Assembly (NCBI GenBank): GCA_034522055.1
Contig: JAXHLS010000002.1
Location: forward strand, 3,305,549-3,369,548
DNA: 64,000 nt
Source of the DNA: Gammaproteobacteria bacterium
GTDB taxonomy: Bacteria; Pseudomonadota; Gammaproteobacteria; JAABTG01
Reading direction: 5' to 3'
Shown here: positions 1 to 7,366 of the stretch, piece after piece
Layout: the number at the start of each line of letters is the position of its first letter
Numbering within the stretch: position 1 is the stretch's first letter
Notes under the pieces: generated by a model
The model's database searches: none
Seen by the model: only the letters and a program-made list of their open reading frames with translations
Told to the model about the DNA's origin: nothing
Translations under genes and position numbers: made by a program

Positions 1-1
1 G

Positions 2-64
2 GGCTACTACGTGGCCCGACCCCGCTACCTGGAAGAACTCATGGCGCAGGGGCTCGATGGCTGA
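2..64 (+). CDS. C-terminal end of a protein, probably an EAL-domain phosphodiesterase (partial)
   Basis: An open frame enters from the left edge and ends at TGA 62-64, giving about 20 residues. The tail begins GYYVARP, which resembles the QGYYFARP-type end of EAL domains, the cyclic-di-GMP phosphodiesterases. Only this tail is visible, so the family call rests on one short motif and is inference. The next gene starts about 120 bases downstream on the same strand. Confidence 0.4.
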   Translation, partial: GYYVARPRYLEELMAQGLDG

Positions 65-185
65 CCCGGGTCGTGATCCCGTCCGCCGCCGCGGGGCCAG
101 CGGGAACAGCCCGATGTTCACCACGCAACGGGTTAGCCGCCATCGCCCGTGGTTGTTATGCCCGGTGGCCGTTATGCTATGAGCC

Positions 186-1469
186 ATGAGTGACATCCCC
201 AAGACCCTGGGCAGGTACGACATCCACGGCGAGGCCGGCCGTGGCAACATGGGCGTGGTGTATGCGGGCCACGATCCCTTCGTCGACCGCAAGGTGGCCA
301 TCAAGGTACTCGCCTCGCCCCGTTCCCCCGACGACCCCGCCACCCTGCGGGCCAAGCGTCTGTTCTTCAACGAGGCGCGCTCGGCCGGCCACCTGGACCA
401 CCCCAATATCCTGCGCATCTACGATGCCGGCGAGCATGACGGCCAGCCCTTCATGGTCACGGAGTTCGTGGAGGGGGTTCAGAACCTGCGCCAGTACACC
501 GCCAGCGGCGAAGGTCAGGACGTGGACTGGGTGGTGATGTTGATGATCCAGTGCGCCAGTGCCCTGGACTATGCCCACGGCCGGGGAGTGATCCACCGTG
601 ATATCAAGCCGGCCAACATCATGCTTACCCAGCAGGGGGTAGTGAAGATCGTCGATTTCGGCATCGCCCAGCGGGACCATGCCGATGCCACCATGGTGCT
701 GGGGGTGGTGGGCTCGCCGCGCTACATGTCGCCGGAATCGGCCCAGGACAACAAGGCCACCCGCACTTCGGATATCTACTCCCTAGGGGTGGTGATGTAC
801 GAGCTGCTGGCGGGGCGCCCGCCCTTTCAGGCCACCACCCTGCCGGCCCTGCTGAAGAAGATCCTCAACGAGGATCCGGAGCCTCTGGAGGCCATCCGCC
901 CCGATGTGCCCGAGGCGGTGTGCCGCATCGTCTACAAGGCCCTGGCCAAGGACCCCGCCGAGCGCTACCAGAGTGGCGCGGAGATGGAGGCGGAGCTGCG
1001 GGCCGTGGCCGCGGGCCGGTCCACCAGCGGGCGCATCGAGCCCGATGACGACGAGAAGCTGGTGCTGTTGAAGGCCCTCGGCTTTTTCGAGGATTTTCCC
1101 GACGGCGACCTGCGGGAGGCGATAGGCGCTGGGCGCTGGGAGTTTCACGAGCCGGGCGCCGAGATCATCCTCGAGGGAGGGCGGGAGCGGGTGCTCTATT
1201 TCCTGGTGGAGGGCCGGGTGACGGTGGCGCGCAAGGGCACGACCATCGCCACCCTGGAGGCCGGTGAGTGCTTCGGCGAGATGACCTATCTGTCGGGCCG
1301 GCCGCGCAGCGCCACCGTGACGGCCGTCTCAGAAGTGGCGGTGCTGGCCATCCACAAACCCCTCGGCCAATGGGCCCCCCTGGCCAGCCAGCTGCGATTC
1401 ACCAAGGCCTTCCAGCAGTCTCTCATCGCCCGCCTCGACACCACCAGCGCACGGCTGGCAGAGCGTTGA
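186..1469 (+). CDS. Serine/threonine protein kinase with C-terminal cyclic-nucleotide-binding domain
   Basis: A 427-residue cytoplasmic protein. The first 280 residues form a Hanks-type kinase: glycine-rich loop GEAGRGNMG (15-23), ATP-anchoring lysine in VAIK (K40), catalytic loop HRDIKPAN (D139) and DFG (157-159). All the key residues are present, so it should be active. Residues about 315-415 form a CNB domain with the phosphate-binding-cassette pattern FGEMTYLSGRPRSATV, which keeps both the Glu and the Arg that hold the cyclic phosphate in CRP/PKA-type domains. No membrane segment or PASTA repeat is seen, so input probably comes from cAMP or cGMP through the CNB domain (inference). A cyclase-FHA gene at 49966-50928 could supply the nucleotide or read the phosphothreonine. 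The start ATG follows a short upstream gap and gives a normal kinase N terminus. Confidence 0.9.
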   Translation: MSDIPKTLGRYDIHGEAGRGNMGVVYAGHDPFVDRKVAIKVLASPRSPDDPATLRAKRLFFNEARSAGHLDHPNILRIYDAGEHDGQPFMVTEFVEGVQNLRQYTASGEGQDVDWVVMLMIQCASALDYAHGRGVIHRDIKPANIMLTQQGVVKIVDFGIAQRDHADATMVLGVVGSPRYMSPESAQDNKATRTSDIYSLGVVMYELLAGRPPFQATTLPALLKKILNEDPEPLEAIRPDVPEAVCRIVYKALAKDPAERYQSGAEMEAELRAVAAGRSTSGRIEPDDDEKLVLLKALGFFEDFPDGDLREAIGAGRWEFHEPGAEIILEGGRERVLYFLVEGRVTVARKGTTIATLEAGECFGEMTYLSGRPRSATVTAVSEVAVLAIHKPLGQWAPLASQLRFTKAFQQSLIARLDTTSARLAER

Positions 1470-1495
1470 ACAAGCACTGACTGGCTCGCCAGCAG

Positions 1496-1680
1496 AGTTC
1501 GTGGGTGTAGAGAAAAGAATTTCCTCTGGCCAAGAACGCCAAGAACGCCAGGGAACCGGTTTGATTGTCGGGATGAATCCCGACCTACATCCGTGCCAAA
1601 GGAATGGGCGCTGGGGTGTCGTGTAGGTCGGGTTGTAGGTTGGGCTGTAGGTCGGGCTTCAGCCCGACAGCCCGCCGCGA
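1496..1680. repeat. Dispersed repeats: CCAAGAACG-type element followed by REP hairpins
   Basis: Bases 1496-1553 carry a GTGGGTGTAGAG..CCAAGAACGCC element that recurs nearly unchanged at 27706-27763. Bases 1567-1680 carry REP-like hairpins (GTCGGGAT..ATCCCGAC and GTCGGGCT..AGCCCGAC) of the family that fills the large arrays elsewhere in the window. The last hairpin ends a few bases past the stop codon of the minus-strand SIMPL gene. No gene is supported here. Confidence 0.8.
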
Positions 1681-1687
1681 TGGCCAT

Positions 1688-2374
1688 CTATTCCACGCGC
1701 AGCTCGATGGTGCCCCGCACGTCCACCTGCAGGCGCTGTTTGCCCGCCTCCAGCACCGGGGCGCTGTCGGCATTGGCGCTCTCCATGGCCATGGCGCGCA
1801 TCATGGGAGGGCGGCCGCCGTCGCTCGAGGTGTTGATGTCGATATGAACGATGCGATAGCCGGGGCGTTCCAACTGGTCGACGATGTCGTCGGCCCGTTG
1901 CCGGAACAGGGCCAGGGCCTCGGCCATCAAGGACTTCTCGGCCTGCTGCCGGGCCTCCGGGGACACGGTGTAGTCGAGGGATACGAGGTTGAGCCCTTCC
2001 TGCAACTCGGCCAGCAGCCCGCTCAAGCTGGTGCTGTCCCTGCTCTCCAGGCGCACGGCGTGGCTCACCCGCCACGCCACCAGGTTCTGCTGGCGGTAGA
2101 CGGGCCGGGTCTGGTAATCGAGGGTCTGGACCTCCACTCCGGGCACCGCCTTGGCACGGTCCACCGCCCGGCGCACCCGCCGGTTCACCTCCCGGGCGAG
2201 GGCGGCGGTGTCGTCGCCTTCGGCCTGGGCGCGCAGCACCACCACCTGGATGTCGTTGGCGATCTCCCGTTCCGCGGATGCGGACAGGCTGACACGGTCA
2301 TAGCTGAGAGGCTCGCCGCCGGCCATGGCGGGGGCGGCGAGGACGAGGGTAAACAGGCAGGCCAGAAGATGCAT
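1688..2374 (-). CDS. SIMPL-domain (DUF541) periplasmic protein
   Basis: A 228-residue protein with an N-terminal signal peptide (hydrophobic LLACLFTLVLAAP, likely cleaved after AMA near residue 18), so it should be exported. The rest matches the SIMPL/DUF541 family: an SASAEREIANDIQVVVL-like first strand, a long helical middle with TLDYQTRPVY, and a closing strand of the VRGTIELRV type. Family members are periplasmic or outer-membrane-associated; their biochemical role is poorly known, with some linked to oxidative stress or signalling. The gene is divergent from the PqiA-like gene, with about 100 bases between the two likely starts. REP repeats follow its stop. Confidence 0.85.
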   Translation of the reverse strand: MHLLACLFTLVLAAPAMAGGEPLSYDRVSLSASAEREIANDIQVVVLRAQAEGDDTAALAREVNRRVRRAVDRAKAVPGVEVQTLDYQTRPVYRQQNLVAWRVSHAVRLESRDSTSLSGLLAELQEGLNLVSLDYTVSPEARQQAEKSLMAEALALFRQRADDIVDQLERPGYRIVHIDINTSSDGGRPPMMRAMAMESANADSAPVLEAGKQRLQVDVRGTIELRVE

Positions 2375-2475
2375 GGCAAGGGCTCCAATGCTAATAGTGA
2401 AAGATGAATCATGAAGGGCCGGCAGGCAATAGGGAATACGGTGGCGCCAGAACGGGTCGGGGCGCGGGGCTGATC

Positions 2476-3339
2476 ATGGCGATGCCGCGGGCCGGGGTGG
2501 TGGCGCTGGATGTCGCCTACTACGGGCTTGCCCTCGGCTTGGCCTGGGCCCTTGTGACGGCCGCCGGCCACGGTGCGGCTGTGTATCGGCGGTTGGCATC
2601 CCTGTCGGACTCCGAGGGGCGGGCCCGGGCACTGCTGGACGGGTGGCTGGACAAGCTCAGCTTCGGGTATCTGGGTGATGCCGCGGACCATGCCGCGGAG
2701 ATGGCCCTGCTGGCGGAGGCGGCGGCCCGCCACGACCGTCTCGCCTGGATGTGGGCCGTCGCCCTGGGCACCCTGAGTGTGGTCTTCCTGGGCTGGAAGC
2801 TGTGGCGCTGGTATCGCGGCGGCACCCTGGCGGAGGCACTGCGCCATGGCTTCGGCGTGTCCGGGGTGTTTCTGGCCGTGGGCCTGGCTGCGCCCATGTT
2901 CACCCTGTCGGCCTTCGGCGATGTGCCGGTGCTGGGACGGGTGGTGTTGAGCCACGAGGTGAAGAGCGTGCTGTCCATGATCGCGGGGCTCGCGGACAGC
3001 GGCAACCTCTTCGTGGCGGCGCTGTTGGCCCTGTTCAGCGTGGTGACGCCCGTGGTCAAGATGGCGCTGTCCCTGATGGTGCTGGGGCTGGCCCACGGTG
3101 GCGGGCGGCGTCTCGCGCTGGCCACCATCCACCACGTGGGGCGGTGGTCCATGACGGACGTGTTCGTGGTGGCCGTGCTGCTGGCCTTTCTCGCCGCCAA
3201 CCAGGCCCGGACCACCGATGCCGCGGTGGGGATCGGGCTGTACTTCTTCGCGGGTTACGCCTTGCTGTCCCTGGCCGCGGGACATCTGCTGGTGCACTTC
3301 GAGGAGCGACTGGCGCCGCCCGCGAGAGATGCCCCATGA
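2476..3339 (+). CDS. Paraquat-inducible protein A (PqiA)-like membrane protein
   Basis: An integral membrane protein of about 287 residues from ATG 2476. An in-frame ATG at 2404 would add 24 residues of low-complexity, non-hydrophobic sequence and looks less likely. The C-terminal half carries the PqiA signature: GNLFVAALLALFSVVTPVVK followed by GRWSMTDVFVVAVLLAF and a GLYFFAGYALLS helix. PqiA proteins work with MCE-domain PqiB in lipid transport across the envelope, but no MCE gene is next to it here. The N-terminal half is divergent, and only one PqiA module is present rather than the tandem pair of E. coli. The stop overlaps the next start (ATGA at 3336-3339), so the two are translationally coupled. 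Confidence 0.75.
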   Translation: MAMPRAGVVALDVAYYGLALGLAWALVTAAGHGAAVYRRLASLSDSEGRARALLDGWLDKLSFGYLGDAADHAAEMALLAEAAARHDRLAWMWAVALGTLSVVFLGWKLWRWYRGGTLAEALRHGFGVSGVFLAVGLAAPMFTLSAFGDVPVLGRVVLSHEVKSVLSMIAGLADSGNLFVAALLALFSVVTPVVKMALSLMVLGLAHGGGRRLALATIHHVGRWSMTDVFVVAVLLAFLAANQARTTDAAVGIGLYFFAGYALLSLAAGHLLVHFEERLAPPARDAP

Positions 3340-3854
3340 GCCGGGAATATCTCTACCTGGCCTATGGTTCCAACCTGCACCCGGAACGCTTGCGCCAGCG
3401 CACTCCGTCGGCACGGCTGCTGGGCACCACCTCCCTTGAAGGCTGGGGCTTGCGCTGGCACAAGCGCAGCGTGGATGGCTCGGCAAAGTGCGACGTGGCG
3501 GCGGCACCGGGTGGCGCGCTCGTGGTTCACGGCGCCGTGTATGCCATCGCCGCCCCGGAGTGGGCGGCCCTCGACGCGGCGGAGGGGGCGGGCTACGCCG
3601 CCCATGCCCTCGAAATACCCGAATACGGCCGGGTGTTTCTGTACAGGGCGCGTCCCCAGTATGTGGTGGAGGGTCTGCGCCCTTACCGCTGGTACCGGGA
3701 TTACGTGCTATGGGGTGCCCGCTACCACGGCTTTCCTGCACCCTACATCGCACAGATCTTCGCCCTGCCGTGGGACGAGGACCCGGACCCCCGGCGGGCC
3801 CGTCACCACGAGCGGGCCGTGGCGGCCCTGTCCGCCACAGTCCCACGGGACTGA
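3336..3854 (+). CDS. Gamma-glutamylcyclotransferase-like family protein
   Basis: A 172-residue cytoplasmic protein. Residues 8-12 give YGSNL, the substrate-pocket loop of the AIG2/GGCT-like fold, and AAEGAGY near residue 85 supplies the expected catalytic glutamate. Members release 5-oxoproline from gamma-glutamyl peptides or related amines; the exact substrate cannot be read from sequence. The start is fixed by the ATGA overlap with the PqiA-like gene. MsrA follows 45 bases later on the same strand, so the three may form a stress or thiol-metabolism operon (inference). Confidence 0.8.
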   Translation: MSREYLYLAYGSNLHPERLRQRTPSARLLGTTSLEGWGLRWHKRSVDGSAKCDVAAAPGGALVVHGAVYAIAAPEWAALDAAEGAGYAAHALEIPEYGRVFLYRARPQYVVEGLRPYRWYRDYVLWGARYHGFPAPYIAQIFALPWDEDPDPRRARHHERAVAALSATVPRD

Positions 3855-3899
3855 TCCCGGCGGTGCCCGGTATCAACAACAAAGTTGGAGAGCAAACCC

Positions 3900-4541
3900 A
3901 TGTTCATGCGCGAGAAACGTGTCGAGATGCCGGGGCCGGAAGAGGCCCTGCCGGGCCGCGAGCGGCCCATGACGGTGACCAACCGGCATCATGTCAACGG
4001 CAACCCCATCGAGCCCCCCTACCCCGAAGGCATCGCCCTGGCCCTGTTCGGCCTCGGCTGCTTCTGGGGTGCGGAACGCAAATTCTGGCAGATCCCCGGC
4101 GTGTTCAGCACGGCGGTGGGCTACGCCGGCGGCCTCACCCCCAACCCCACCTACGAGGAGGTCTGTTCCGGCCTCACCGGGCATAACGAGGTGGTGCGGG
4201 TGGTGCACGACCCCGCCCGGGTGGATTACGAGACCCTGCTGGGGGTGTTCTGGGAGTCTCATCAGCCCACCCAGGGTATGCGCCAGGGCAACGACGTGGG
4301 CACCCAGTACCGCTCGGGCATCTACTGCTATACCGACGAACAACTGCGGGAGGCCCTGGCCTCCCGTGACCGCTACCAGCAGGCCCTCGCCGCCGCGGGA
4401 TTCGGGGCCATCACCACCGAGATCTTGCCGGCACCGGAGTTCTACTATGCCGAGGATTACCACCAGCAATACCTGGCCAAGAATCCCGGGGGCTATTGCG
4501 GTATCGGCGGCACCGGCGTGGATTATCTGACGGTGGCATGA
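3900..4541 (+). CDS. msrA: Peptide methionine-S-sulfoxide reductase MsrA
   Basis: A 213-residue protein that reduces S-methionine sulfoxide in proteins and peptides, with electrons from thioredoxin. The catalytic GCFWG motif is present with the nucleophilic cysteine at about residue 54. The usual [11 protein letters not shown] and [23 protein letters not shown]-type blocks are recognisable, and a resolving cysteine lies in the tail [12 protein letters not shown]. The first 45 residues are an extension that looks cytoplasmic, with no signal peptide. ATG 3900 was chosen because GGAG lies 9 bases upstream; a TTG at 3885 would overlap that ribosome-binding site. Confidence 0.95.
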   Translation: MFMREKRVEMPGPEEALPGRERPMTVTNRHHVNGNPIEPPYPEGIALALFGLGCFWGAERKFWQIPGVFSTAVGYAGGLTPNPTYEEVCSGLTGHNEVVRVVHDPARVDYETLLGVFWESHQPTQGMRQGNDVGTQYRSGIYCYTDEQLREALASRDRYQQALAAAGFGAITTEILPAPEFYYAEDYHQQYLAKNPGGYCGIGGTGVDYLTVA

Positions 4542-4956
4542 ACGAAGCCCCGCCGGGCCTTGCCGCGCCCGCGGCGCTATCGCCGGAGGGCGATTCCCGT
4601 CCCTTGTCAAGGCCTTGACAGTCACCTTATGCACATGCGTGAGACTGCTGTATTAAAAATGAAACAACATTCATCAGGGTGTCGGGGCGGTTTATTAACG
4701 ATTTCTTAAGTTGTTGATATTAAAGGCTATATATGGATTGGCTAAAGTATCGCCAATCTGAAGAAGGCCCTGTGGGAATGCGGCTTGGCGGCGCATTGCC
4801 CCAAAGCATCCACAACCTTATCCACAGACTTTGTGGGCAATCGGGGTTTTGTTTGCATCCTTAATGGATTAGCCCTCGAGAGTTCACAAACCACCTTAAA
4901 AAGCCGGCGTAACGGAGATGATGACGAGGTCGTCGCCGTGCACTGAAATGGATCCC
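4542..4956. other. AT-rich convergent intergenic region with DnaA-box matches
   Basis: No gene is supported between convergent msrA and the PilZ gene. Bases about 4620-4740 are strikingly AT-rich for this genome (for example TTTATTAACGATTTCTTAAG). TTATGCACA at 4627-4635 and TTATCCACA at 4818-4826 both match the DnaA box TTATNCACA perfectly. GCATCCACA at 4806-4814 matches TTATCCACA at 7 of 9 positions, and a reverse-oriented weaker match lies near 4831. This could be a DnaA-binding or origin-like site; no replication gene is adjacent. Confidence 0.45.
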
Positions 4957-5337
4957 TCAGGGGTGGCGTGCGAGGGCGCTCAGCAGGTGCTGCCACTCGG
5001 CCAGATCGGCGTCGGGGGCGTCGCCATCCGGTACCAGTTCGATGCCGAGAATATGCTCGTCCTCCAGGTCCCCGGCCATCGCCCAGCGGACTTCGCCGGT
5101 GAGGAGGAAGGTGCCCGGATGTTCGGGCAGCTTCGCCCACAGGTCGAGCCGGGTGCCCACCTCCACGGGGTAGTCCAGGGCCAGTCTCAGGCCACCGCTG
5201 GACACATTGGCGGTGGTGCAGCGGGCCGTGGTGCCCTTGAGGCCGGGATGCCGGTCCGATTCCAGGATGCGCACGTAGAGGCGCTCCCGGCGCGGGACGC
5301 GGGGCACCTTGCGGCGTGAGGGGCGCTCTTCGCTCAT
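4957..5337 (-). CDS. PilZ-domain protein, candidate cyclic-di-GMP receptor
   Basis: A 126-residue single-domain protein. The PilZ binding elements are visible: an arginine-rich first motif RRERLYVRI (about residues 16-24) and the second motif NVSSGGLRL (the D/NxSxxG pattern, about 44-52), followed by a beta-barrel with GEVRWAM. PilZ domains bind cyclic-di-GMP and change shape to control motility, polysaccharide or enzyme partners. It may answer to the HD-GYP phosphodiesterases at 9.4 and 30 kb (inference). The DUF4389 gene lies 66 bases upstream on the same strand, so they may be co-transcribed. Confidence 0.85.
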   Translation of the reverse strand: MSEERPSRRKVPRVPRRERLYVRILESDRHPGLKGTTARCTTANVSSGGLRLALDYPVEVGTRLDLWAKLPEHPGTFLLTGEVRWAMAGDLEDEHILGIELVPDGDAPDADLAEWQHLLSALARHP

Positions 5338-5403
5338 GGACGGGACCTGTGGCGGACTACCGTGGAGTGTAGCGCCCCGGCGCGGGGGCTGTCCCCCGCC
5401 GGC

Positions 5404-5724
5404 TCAGGTCGCCGTGCCGGTCTCATCCGGGGGCGTGGGCCAGGGATTGAAAGGGTAGGGGCGCCGGTCGGTGACATAGGTCAGGTAGCGCATGATCTCG
5501 AAGACGTAGCCGCTCAGGTGACGGCCGAAGTCCAGCAGGTGCCGGTTGGTGTCCCCGGTGATGAGGGTATGGCCGAACTGAAACACGGCCACCAGCAGCA
5601 CCAGGGCCTCCACCACGTTGTAGATGACCACGAACAGCAGCATGTAGAGACCGCGGAACCAGTGGGGCCGGGCGCCGCCGTTAGCCGCCGCCTTGCCGTC
5701 CTGTTCCGCGGGCACTAGCGACAT
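5404..5724 (-). CDS. DUF4389-domain small membrane protein
   Basis: A 106-residue protein with one strong hydrophobic stretch (GLYMLLFVVIYNVVEALVLL, about residues 25-55) followed by a conserved amphipathic half containing ITGDTNRHLLDFGRHLSGYV and an FPFNPWP-like tail (YPFNPWP). This is the DUF4389 pattern, found in inner-membrane proteins of unknown function. The start overlaps the stop of the pentapeptide gene by 10 bases, so the two are in one operon. The start was placed at ATG 5724, where the conserved region begins. Confidence 0.8.
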   Translation of the reverse strand: MSLVPAEQDGKAAANGGARPHWFRGLYMLLFVVIYNVVEALVLLVAVFQFGHTLITGDTNRHLLDFGRHLSGYVFEIMRYLTYVTDRRPYPFNPWPTPPDETGTAT

Positions 5725-6506
5725 TCCCCCACCGAATCGTCCTGGCACAGGCGGCGGTCGACCCAGCGGGTCCTGCCCAGCCTGGCGCCCTCCAGGCGGG
5801 TCTCGACGAGTTCGGCGCCCACCAGGCTGGCATCGCGCAGATCGGCCTCCCGCAGATCGGCGTAGTGGAGCCGCGTGGATTTCAGGTTGGCACCCTCCAG
5901 GATGGCGCCCCTGAGCCTGACGTCCTCCAGGGAGGCCCGCTCCAGATCGGCCTGGCTGAGGTCGGCCTGCTCCATGAAGGCGAAGTCGAGGGTGACCTGG
6001 CGCAGGTCGGCCTCGCGCAGCACGGCGCCTCCCAGCCGCGCATCCGTCAGGTCCGACTGCCAGAAGGAGGCCCCCGTGGCACGCACCCCCTCCATGTCGG
6101 CCTTCACCAGCACGGCGCGGTGGATCTGCGCGCCGTTGAGGATGGCATCCTTGAGATTGGCCTCTTCGAGATCGGCGCTGAGAAAGCGCGTATCGTCGAG
6201 TCGCGCCCCTTCGAGGTTGGCCCCCGCAAAGTTGGTGAAGCTGAGGTCGCTGCCACCGAGACGCGCACCGGCGAGGTTGGCGCCGCTGAAATCGGTGTGG
6301 GTGAAGGTGCCGTTGCGCAGTTCGGCGCGGCCGAGATCCGCTCCCTGCTTGTCGCAGCCGATCCACTTCACCCCCCGTGCCGGCGGATCGTCGCAGGCGG
6401 CATCAACAGGTCCGGCGGGAAGGATGGTGAGCAACAGGGGAAGAACCAAGGGCTTGATGGGGGACACGGGTACTGAGATCTGGTGTGACGGAGGAAGCAG
6501 CAGCAT
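5715..6506 (-). CDS. Secreted pentapeptide-repeat protein
   Basis: About 263 residues from ATG 6506; an upstream in-frame start at 6560 would add 18 residues ahead of the signal sequence. A hydrophobic signal (LVLPLLLTILPAGPVDA) precedes a long run of A(D/N)LXX pentapeptides such as ADLGR, ANLAG, ANLEG, ADLEE and ADLSQ that should fold as a right-handed quadrilateral beta-helix. The tail WVDRRLCQDDSVGEC has cysteines that could form a disulfide in the periplasm. Family members are diverse scaffolds, and no enzymatic role can be inferred. It heads the operon with DUF4389 and possibly PilZ. Confidence 0.85.
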   Translation of the reverse strand: MLLLPPSHQISVPVSPIKPLVLPLLLTILPAGPVDAACDDPPARGVKWIGCDKQGADLGRAELRNGTFTHTDFSGANLAGARLGGSDLSFTNFAGANLEGARLDDTRFLSADLEEANLKDAILNGAQIHRAVLVKADMEGVRATGASFWQSDLTDARLGGAVLREADLRQVTLDFAFMEQADLSQADLERASLEDVRLRGAILEGANLKSTRLHYADLREADLRDASLVGAELVETRLEGARLGRTRWVDRRLCQDDSVGECR

Positions 6507-6596
6507 AGCCCGCCGCGCCTGGGATATAAACCCGCAAGGCCTGGCGTTGCTCCGCGGCACCGGAGGCAGCGCTTCTCAGGCGCCATGTAAAACCAC

Positions 6597-6615
6597 TTAA
6601 ACTATGTTAGTTTAA
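6597..6615. promoter_or_regulatory. Perfect 8-bp inverted repeat in a divergent promoter region
   Basis: TTAAACTA-TGT-TAGTTTAA is a perfect palindrome lying between the divergent pentapeptide gene and the CheB-like gene. Its AT content stands out. It looks like a dimeric regulator operator, but no matching regulator is encoded next to it. Confidence 0.4.
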
Positions 6616-6655
6616 ACGGGCCCTGAGTCACCGTTAATCTTTCCCGAGGTTGTTG

Positions 6656-7366
6656 ATGATCCCCCCCGAGTCTCCCGAGTCCGCTGCCGGTGGCGCGCCG
6701 CCGGCCACCGCGACGGAGTCCGGCGAGGCGCCGGTGCCGTCCACGGACGAGCCCTCCTGCGTCGTCGGCCTCGGCGCCTCGGCGGGCGGCTTGGAGAACT
6801 TCGAGCGCTTCTTCAGGCACACGCCCCCCGACAGCGGCATGGCTTACGTCCTGGTGCAGCACCTGGATCCCACGGCCAAGAGCCTGCTCATGGAGCTGGT
6901 GCAGCGCTATACCCGCATGCCGGTGGCCGAGGTGGAGGACGGCATGGCGCTGTCCCCGGACCATGTCTATATCATCCCCCCGAACCACGACCTGACGATT
7001 CGCGGGGGTCGCCTGCGGCTGCAGGCCCCGGAGATGCGTCGCGGCCCATCGTCCCGGTCCAGGGCGGCGGCGGCCAGGCGCCGCCAGCCGGGGGGCCGGA
7101 CGCCACCGGCCTCAAGCAACTGGTGCGCCGGCTCACCGAGCAGACCCTGCTGGACCACTTCGACGCCGCCTGCATCACCATCGATCCCGAGGGCGAGATC
7201 GTCTATGTCCACGGCAACACCCGGCCGTTCCTGGATCACATCCAGGGCGAGCCCAGCCTCGACCTGTTGCGCCTCGTCCGCAAGGGGCTGCGGCCGGTGC
7301 TGGCCAGCGCCATCGCCGGGGCCCGGCGCAGCGGCGAGCCCATCCGCCACGAGCGGGTGCGGGTGA
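6656..7366 (+). pseudogene. Truncated CheB-like methylesterase start of a CheB-CheR-PAS gene, frameshifted
   Basis: From ATG 6656 (GAGG upstream), residues 38-125 match the start of the CheB catalytic domain: VGLGASAGGLENFERFF, the HLDPTAKSLLMELV block and DGMALSPDHVYIIPPNHDL. The active-site serine region (SAGG) and the first His are present. The match stops near base 7035, so the second half of CheB with its catalytic Asp, and all of the CheR methyltransferase expected in such fusions, are missing. The reading frame then changes: this frame runs on as arginine- and proline-rich nonsense to 7366, while the protein-like sequence resumes in the next frame. The simplest reading is a deletion of roughly 1.2-1.5 kb that left a frameshift, or an assembly error. 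Confidence 0.7.

Noticed and set aside
2185-3882. 565-residue minus-strand frame across the PqiA-like and cyclotransferase-like genes
   Set aside because: Low-complexity His/Pro/Arg composition; the plus-strand genes show recognisable family motifs and an ATGA coupling.
4742-5140. Minus-strand open frame overlapping the PilZ gene
   Set aside because: Arginine/proline-rich composition, and it would conflict with a clear PilZ domain in another frame; its 3' part lies in the AT-rich gap.
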